From positions 1 through 64,000 of the forward strand of contig PLMN01000003.1 in the NCBI GenBank assembly GCA_003141555.1: 64,000 nt of DNA, given 5' to 3'. The notes below the pieces were generated by a model that did no database searches, had not been told where the DNA came from, and was given only the letters and a program-made list of their open reading frames with translations. The translations under genes were made by a program, and so were the position numbers. The DNA comes from Candidatus Aminicenantota bacterium. Its GTDB lineage: Bacteria; Acidobacteriota; Aminicenantia; Aminicenantales; UBA4085. Below, one piece after another: positions 59,108-64,000 of this stretch (position 1 is its first letter; each line of letters opens with the position of its first letter).

Positions 59108-60718
59108 TCATCTCACGTCGTACCGGATGAACGCCACGTACGCCAGCGCGAATAGCACCAGGCACTCGGCGGCCAGCAACCCAAGGCGCGCAACCGCCCC
59201 GCCCTCCAGGCTCCTGCCAACCCCCTCTCGCCTCTCTATATACCCCGGCATGTCGTTCGCCACGAGATACGGAAAATCGTCCGGCTGCCCGCCCGCGAGC
59301 TTGCCGACCCGCAGCACGTCCCACCTCGACTTGACGTCCGCTTGCTTGCCCGCCCAGGCGTCGTATGCTGCCAGCGTCTTGAACCGGCCGCCGCTCAGCT
59401 TCTCGATGATGGCGTCGGCCGTGATCATTTTCGCCGGCGGCGCAGCTGTGATCCATTCGTATTTCGACCAGATATCCTTCCCCCGCAGATACGAGATGAA
59501 CGTCTCCCGGTAGCGGCGCACGTCATCCAGGCGCCGCACGAGCGCCGCCCAATCCGTGCCGCACAAGGTCCCGGCCACCGCCCGGTAGATGCCGGCCGGC
59601 GAGATCATGGCCAGGTTGTCTGCGGCCCGGGCCTGCCGGCTCAAGCTCTCCAGATAGGCCGCCTGCGGGGCCCATTTTGTATCGGCGTTGTCGATCATCA
59701 TCGGGATCTCGATCGACGCCCGCTGCCGCTTGTACTCGAAAAACGAGGCCGAGCAGCCGTAGGATTCCTCGCGGCCGTCGTCCTGGCCGCTCATCCACCA
59801 GTTCATGTCCCAGTCCGCCCGCGGAAGCGATTTCGTCGCGGCCTCCTGCCGCTCCCGCAGCCCCCGGTCCATGTCCTTCGTCACGCTGGCCAGGTTGTCT
59901 CGCGATTTGGCCGGCACGAAGCTCTCGGCCGCGTAGGAGGCCATGTTCGGCACCACGAACACGAAAAAAACCCACAGGAAGAGGCAGAGCACCAGGCTCG
60001 AGACGGAGCTCCGAGTCCGGGCCGAGACGAACATCCCGACGAGGACGAATAGGACGAGGTAGCCCAGGCTGATCAGCGCCAGGAGCGCCAGGCGCCCCCA
60101 CTCGCGGGCCGAGAAGGAGAGGTCGCCCGAGAAGAGGATGATCAGCCCCCCGACGAGGAAGCAGAAGACGAGGATGGGGAGCAGGGTCATCAGGATGCCG
60201 ACGAGCTTGCCGGCGAGAAGCGTGGAGCGGGGGAGCGGGTTGGCCATCTGCTGGCGGAGCGTGCCGTCCTCCTTCTCCCGGCTCAGCGCGTCGTAGCTGA
60301 AGAGCAGGGCCAGGAGCGAGAGGACGATGGCCGCGATGTCCACGAAATCGACCGAGAAGAAAGAGGCCAGGAAGGGATTGTCGCGGGCGGCCGCCTTGCC
60401 CTCGGGCAGGAGCGGCTTCTCGCCGAGCCGGATTTTCACCTGGTTTCCAACCTGGCCGCTTATCCCCTTGCCGAAGATACCGAGCGGCTCGGGCGGAAAC
60501 ACGAGAATCGGGCGCAAATACGACCACGTCCGGATCTCCTTCATGGTCTTTTCGGCCGCGTCCCGGTCGATCCGGTACTGGCCCGCCTGGTCGCGGTAGT
60601 CGCCGATGCCGAGCAGCACGCTGAACGGGATCAGGACGAGGCAGAGCAGAAAGCCGATGGCGAAGCGCGCGGAGAGGAGGTTGTTATGGAATTCTTTGCG
60701 GGCGATATGAAGGAGCAT
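59108..60718 (-). CDS. ABC-2-type transporter permease (first of a tandem pair)
   Basis: The 536-aa protein has an N-terminal helix, then LLALLFSYDALSREKEDGTLRQQMANPLPRSTLLAGKLVGILMTLLPILVFCFLVGGL, a large extracytoplasmic segment, and a final helix ending AYVAFIRYDVR. It is a paralogue of the downstream permease; the two probably form a heterodimer. No ATPase gene is adjacent, so the nucleotide-binding subunit must be elsewhere. The ATG (MLLHIARKEF) is preferred over a longer frame because AGGAG lies about 10 nt upstream and the sigma-54 start falls just before it. Confidence 0.85.
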   Translation of the reverse strand: MLLHIARKEFHNNLLSARFAIGFLLCLVLIPFSVLLGIGDYRDQAGQYRIDRDAAEKTMKEIRTWSYLRPILVFPPEPLGIFGKGISGQVGNQVKIRLGEKPLLPEGKAAARDNPFLASFFSVDFVDIAAIVLSLLALLFSYDALSREKEDGTLRQQMANPLPRSTLLAGKLVGILMTLLPILVFCFLVGGLIILFSGDLSFSAREWGRLALLALISLGYLVLFVLVGMFVSARTRSSVSSLVLCLFLWVFFVFVVPNMASYAAESFVPAKSRDNLASVTKDMDRGLRERQEAATKSLPRADWDMNWWMSGQDDGREESYGCSASFFEYKRQRASIEIPMMIDNADTKWAPQAAYLESLSRQARAADNLAMISPAGIYRAVAGTLCGTDWAALVRRLDDVRRYRETFISYLRGKDIWSKYEWITAAPPAKMITADAIIEKLSGGRFKTLAAYDAWAGKQADVKSRWDVLRVGKLAGGQPDDFPYLVANDMPGYIERREGVGRSLEGGAVARLGLLAAECLVLFALAYVAFIRYDVR

Positions 60719-60748
60719 GATAAGCTGGTCTCCTGGGAGCTGATTAAA

Positions 60749-60764
60749 TGCAATTAATGTGCCA
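60749..60764 (-). promoter_or_regulatory. Consensus sigma-54 promoter of the tandem permeases
   Basis: On the minus strand TGGCACATTAATTGCA matches TGGCAC-N5-TTGCA completely, with GG and GC 10 bp apart. The predicted start is near 60738, giving a 20-nt leader with an AGGAG. The downstream genes on this strand include an NtrC-type regulator, the protein class required to activate it. Confidence 0.78.
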
Positions 60765-60939
60765 TTAGCCTTTTGAGAGTAAATGCCCTTGAAATTTGAT
60801 TCGACGGGTAAGCTGTTGCCCAATTCAAGGCATGAGGTTTCGCACAATCCCGCCAAGAACAAAGCGGTGCCGCTATTAGGCGTATGAAATCTCTCCATGA
60901 AGTATTATTTCATTGAAACAATGGGTGATTATCGATATA

Positions 60940-60969
60940 CTTGACAGCGAGTCAAGTATTGGCTATTCT
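60940..60969 (+). promoter_or_regulatory. Promoter with operator dyad for the HTH gene
   Basis: TTGACA (60941-60946), 17-bp spacer, TATTCT (60964-60969). TACTTGAC and GTCAAGTA are perfect 8-bp arms around AGCGA (60939-60959) covering the -35 box. The ATG at 60986 lies 16 bases after the -10, so the leader is very short. Confidence 0.65.
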
Positions 60970-60985
60970 GGAATCGTCAACAGCC

Positions 60986-61291
60986 ATGAGAAGAAAATAT
61001 GTTCCTCTCGAGAGCCGTATGAGGCAGGCCGACTGCCGGGATGATCTCGAAAAGCTGATCGACTCCGAGTTCGACTCGAGATATCAATTCTGCAAAAAGA
61101 CCGGCGTACCCCAGGACACGCTGTCCCGGATATTGAACAAAAAACGGGATCCTTCCCTTCGCCTCCTCAATGCCATTCTCGATTCCTTGGGCTACGAATT
61201 GGCATTCCAGCGAACAAAGCCTTCTCCTTCATCTTCTCGGGCCGATTCCCGCGAGGCGGATTCGTCTGTTCTGGAAGTCGAGCTTTTATAG
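60986..61291 (+). CDS. Small helix-turn-helix regulator (XRE-like)
   Basis: A 101-aa protein with one HTH: DDLEKLIDSEFDSRYQFCKKTGVPQDTLSRILNKKRDPSLRLLNAILDSLGYEL. The pattern resembles Cro/C1-type or antitoxin-like DNA-binding proteins, but no toxin gene is adjacent. The dyad over its own promoter suggests autoregulation. The C-terminal 25 residues are Ser-rich and probably disordered. Confidence 0.72.
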   Translation: MRRKYVPLESRMRQADCRDDLEKLIDSEFDSRYQFCKKTGVPQDTLSRILNKKRDPSLRLLNAILDSLGYELAFQRTKPSPSSSRADSREADSSVLEVELL

Positions 61292-61310
61292 ATAGCGCAG
61301 GTCCGGTTAA

Positions 61311-61340
61311 TTGACAAATGCCATCCCCCGGCCCTATAGT
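61311..61340 (+). promoter_or_regulatory. Promoter of the DUF2911 gene
   Basis: TTGACA at 61311-61316 and TATAGT at 61335-61340 with an 18-bp spacer. AAGGAGG (61368-61374) then precedes the ATG at 61381 by 6 nt. Confidence 0.65.
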
Positions 61341-61380
61341 CTCGGATGTAGGAATATCGTCAATTTTAAGGAGGTTTCGA

Positions 61381-62037
61381 ATGAAAATGCGCTCTTGGAT
61401 TTCAGTGATCGGCGGAATCGCGCTCATGGGGTGCCTGGCTCTCGCTCAGGAGACGATGCCGGCGCCGAAGCCCGCCCCGAAGCCGGCGAGCCCTGCTGGG
61501 ATGGCGGCCACCCAGGTCGCCGGGAAATACGTCCAGGTCGGGACGAACCAAAGATACCAGGACGGCAAGTGGATCGAGATCACCTACGGCCGGCCCATCA
61601 TACGCCAGCGGCAGAACATCTTTGGCGCGGGCGCCGACTACGGCAAGACGGTCAACGGCGGGGCGCCGGTCTGGCGCGCCGGGGCGAATCAAACGACCCG
61701 CCTCAAGACCGAGGTCCCGCTCGTCTTCGACGGGAAGACCCTCCCGGCCGGCGAATACGACGTCTTCGTCGACCTGAAGGAGACGGCCTGGACGATCATC
61801 TTCTCCACCTGGCCGGCCCAGGAGAAGTACGATCCCAAGAACAAAGAGGCCCTCTGGGGCTCCTACGGCTACACCCCGGACAAGGACGTCCTTCGCGCCC
61901 CGATGAAGGTCGAGACAATGCCGTACTCGATGGACCAGTTCACCATCGCCTTCGTCGACATGACCGCGGCCGACGGCAAGATCGCCATGATGTGGGACAA
62001 GACGATGGCGACCGTGGCCTTCAAGGTCGGGAGCTGA
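61381..62037 (+). CDS. Secreted DUF2911 domain protein
   Basis: The 218-aa protein has a signal peptide (about residues 1-22), a proline/alanine linker, and the DUF2911 core: ITYGRPIIRQRQNIFG, APVWRAGANQTTRLKTEVPLVFDGKTLPAGEYDVFVDL, WTIIFSTW and TIAFVDM. The family is common in Bacteroidota and Acidobacteriota-type genomes; the function is unknown. A perfect ribosome site fixes the start. Confidence 0.88.
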   Translation: MKMRSWISVIGGIALMGCLALAQETMPAPKPAPKPASPAGMAATQVAGKYVQVGTNQRYQDGKWIEITYGRPIIRQRQNIFGAGADYGKTVNGGAPVWRAGANQTTRLKTEVPLVFDGKTLPAGEYDVFVDLKETAWTIIFSTWPAQEKYDPKNKEALWGSYGYTPDKDVLRAPMKVETMPYSMDQFTIAFVDMTAADGKIAMMWDKTMATVAFKVGS

Positions 62038-62136
62038 GCCGACTGCTCGATCGTCCCATTTTTTCATTCTGACGGTTCGTGCCGGAGGGCGGCCGCCGTG
62101 GAGGCGGCCCTCTTTCGGCCGAAGTGCGAGTACATC

Positions 62137-64000
62137 ATGAAGTCGTGCATGCCGATTTTCCTGGGCGTCGCGTTCGCATTCGCCCTTGTCCTGCCGGCCC
62201 AAGCCCAGCAAGGCCAGATCCCCGACGGCGCGGAATTGGCCCTGGCTCTCCAGAAGCTCAATGTCCTCGGGACCGCCCTCTTCGTCGGCGCCCATCCGGA
62301 CGACGAGAATTCCTCCATCCTGGCCTATCTCTCGAAGGGCCGGAACCTCCGGTCCGCCTATCTTTCCGTCACCCGGGGAGAAGGCGGCCAGAATCTGATC
62401 GGCTCGGAAAAGGGGCCCGAGATCGGCCTCCTCCGGACGCAGGAGCTCCTGTCGGCCCGCCGGATCGACGGGGCCGAGCAGTTCTTCACCCGGGCCGTCG
62501 ATTTCGGCTACACCAAGACCTCCGAGGAGACCTTCGAATTCTGGGGCAAGGAGAAGATCCTGGGCGACATCGTCTGGGTGATCCGCATGTTCCGGCCGGA
62601 CGTCATCCTCACCCGCTTCACCCCCGAGAACAGCGGCGGGCACGGCCACCACATCGCCACCGGCCTGCTGATCAAGGAAGCGTTCCTCGCCTCCGCCGAC
62701 CCGAAGAGGTTTCCCGAGCAACTGAAATACGCGCCGGTCTGGAAGGCCAAGCGGCTGCTGTGGAATACCTTCCGCGCCCCTCAATCCCAAGGAGGCCAGT
62801 CACCCCTGCGGGTCGACACGGGCGAATACAATCCCTGGCTGGGGAAATCGTACACGGAAATCGCCGGCGAAAGCCGGTCCCAGCACAAGAGCCAGGGATT
62901 CGGCTCCGCCGGGCGGCGGGGGACCCAGATCGAGAGCTTCGACATTATGGATGGCGATCCTGCGACGACGGACATCTTCGACGGGGTCGACGTCACCTGG
63001 AACCGCGTCCCCGGCGGCGGGGCCGTCGGGAAGCTTCTGGCCGAAAGCCTGAAGTCCTTCGACCCCGGCCATCCTTCGAAATCGATACCCGGCCTGCTGG
63101 CCGCCTACGGGGAGATGAACAAGCTCGCCGCCGACGAATGGGTCCGGATCAAGAAGGCGGAATTGCTACGGGTCATCCAAGGCTGCGCCGGGCTCTGGAT
63201 GGAGGCCATCGTCGGCGATTACAGCGCCACCCCGGGCGACGCCGTCCAGATCAAGACGACGATCGTCAACCGATCGGACCAGGCCCTCACCCTCCACAGC
63301 CTCGGCTTCGCCGATCTCGCTCCGGAATCGATTGTCGACCGCGCTCTCAAGACCAACGAGCCCGCGGCGATCGACACGACGGTCCGGCTCCCCAAGGATT
63401 TTCCCCTCTCCCAGCCCTACTGGCTGAACGGCGCGCCGCAGGACGGCTTCTTCTTCTTCGGGGGCCAGAACGTCACCGGGCTGGCCGAGAATCCGCCGTC
63501 CCTCGGTGCGAAGATCGTCCTGGATGCCGGCGGACAACGGCTCGAATACCTCATCCCCGTGTCCTTCCGCTGGACGGATCAAGTCAATGGCGAGCTCTAC
63601 CGGGGCTTCGAGGTCCGGCCGCCGGTCACGATCCAGATCGAGGACAAGGTCAGCATTTTCCCGGGCGACGCTCCCAAGAGAATCAAAGTCAAGCTCCGGA
63701 GCAACTCCCAGAATGTCGCCGGCCAGGTCCGGCTCAAGGGGCCCGACGCGTGGAAGATCACGCCGGCCGTCCTTCCGTTCTCTCTCGCCGCCAAATACGA
63801 TGAAGCCGAGGTCGCGTTCGACATCGCCCCGCCGAAAGGCGCGGCCGAAGCGGACCTCATCGCCGAGGCCGAATTCGCCGGCGAGAAATGGAGCCGGGCC
63901 CTGGTGGAAGTCGTCTACCCCCACATCCATCGGCAGGTTTATTTTCCCGAGAGCCGGCTCCGGGTCGTCAAGCTGGACGTAAAGTCCGAAGGCAAAAAGA
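62137..64000 (+). CDS. PIG-L family deacetylase-like protein, truncated by the window end
   Basis: At least 621 residues are visible; the frame is open at the window edge. A signal peptide (MKSCMPIFLGVAFAFALVLPAQA) precedes the PIG-L domain with zinc motif AHPDDE (A52-E57), TRGEGGQNLIG and the histidine pair in GHGHH (about 169-172). C-terminal to about residue 290 the protein continues into beta-sandwich domains (ATPGDAVQIKTTIVNRSDQAL, FPGDAPKRIKVKLRS). It would de-N-acetylate an amino sugar or related substrate outside the cytoplasm. The ATG is preferred because the signal peptide starts there; no strong ribosome site is seen. Confidence 0.88.
   Translation, partial: MKSCMPIFLGVAFAFALVLPAQAQQGQIPDGAELALALQKLNVLGTALFVGAHPDDENSSILAYLSKGRNLRSAYLSVTRGEGGQNLIGSEKGPEIGLLRTQELLSARRIDGAEQFFTRAVDFGYTKTSEETFEFWGKEKILGDIVWVIRMFRPDVILTRFTPENSGGHGHHIATGLLIKEAFLASADPKRFPEQLKYAPVWKAKRLLWNTFRAPQSQGGQSPLRVDTGEYNPWLGKSYTEIAGESRSQHKSQGFGSAGRRGTQIESFDIMDGDPATTDIFDGVDVTWNRVPGGGAVGKLLAESLKSFDPGHPSKSIPGLLAAYGEMNKLAADEWVRIKKAELLRVIQGCAGLWMEAIVGDYSATPGDAVQIKTTIVNRSDQALTLHSLGFADLAPESIVDRALKTNEPAAIDTTVRLPKDFPLSQPYWLNGAPQDGFFFFGGQNVTGLAENPPSLGAKIVLDAGGQRLEYLIPVSFRWTDQVNGELYRGFEVRPPVTIQIEDKVSIFPGDAPKRIKVKLRSNSQNVAGQVRLKGPDAWKITPAVLPFSLAAKYDEAEVAFDIAPPKGAAEADLIAEAEFAGEKWSRALVEVVYPHIHRQVYFPESRLRVVKLDVKSEGKK

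Noticed and set aside
62079-63803. A 574-codon frame overlapping the PIG-L gene.
   Set aside because: Arg/Pro/Gly-rich translation with no motifs; the adjacent frame from 62137 encodes the PIG-L domain and stays open to the window end.

Overview
The window is about 64 kb of GC-rich DNA with densely packed genes, many joined by ATGA or GTGA stop/start overlaps. A TonB-dependent receptor, outer-membrane barrels, lipoproteins and a membrane pyrophosphatase point to a diderm bacterium. The mix of a VPS10/BNR propeller protein, a DUF2911 protein, a PIG-L deacetylase, a secreted M19 dipeptidase and many secreted proteins suggests an uncultured Acidobacteriota-like (Aminicenantes-like) anaerobe. That placement is inference; there is no rRNA or other marker gene here. 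No tRNA, rRNA, CRISPR array, phage or intact insertion sequence was seen.

Layout. 0-3.2 kb: a three-gene glycerol-3-phosphate dehydrogenase-type oxidoreductase operon. 3.2-7.1 kb (minus): a degenerate beta-lactamase-fold protein, a cytidylyltransferase/aminotransferase fusion and a DUF2284 protein. 7.2-13.4 kb: SPOUT methyltransferase, OsmC protein, lipid kinase, GNAT protein, MacB-like permease and M19 dipeptidase. 13.8-20.1 kb: a solute-binding protein, histidine kinase and NtrC-type regulator operon, a single-domain response regulator and a TauE-like permease, with three sigma-54 promoters and a candidate small RNA. 20.1-25.2 kb: a double-MerR regulator with a B12-radical SAM enzyme, a PpiC foldase and secreted proteins. 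25.3-31.2 kb: a two-component pair and a large beta-propeller protein. 31.5-39.4 kb (minus): a small membrane protein, DUF362, H+-pyrophosphatase, an AT-richer patch (59-aa protein, CPBP protease, DUF1801) and GH31. 39.6-42.4 kb: poly-gamma-glutamate genes. 42.5-46.5 kb: a self-regulated operon ending in a TonB receptor. 46.8-54.0 kb (minus): outer-membrane protein, DUF1015, transporter/microprotein/M14 operon, a secreted kinase-like protein and a secreted hypothetical. 54.2-60.8 kb: a lipoprotein, a second NtrC-type two-component pair and two tandem ABC-2 permeases behind a consensus sigma-54 promoter. 60.9-64 kb: HTH regulator, DUF2911 protein and a PIG-L deacetylase cut by the window edge.

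The most interesting signal is regulatory. Three sites with perfect GG-N10-GC sigma-54 architecture lie within 6 kb around an NtrC-type operon. Two of them carry the same TTGTAA/TTTACA dyad about 80 bp upstream, as an activator enhancer would. The predicted targets are the sensor operon itself, a stand-alone receiver protein and a structured, CU-rich intergenic transcript that looks like a small RNA. A fourth sigma-54 promoter sits beside the second NtrC-type pair. Intergenic DNA is also shaped by at least three families of palindromic or MITE-like repeats.
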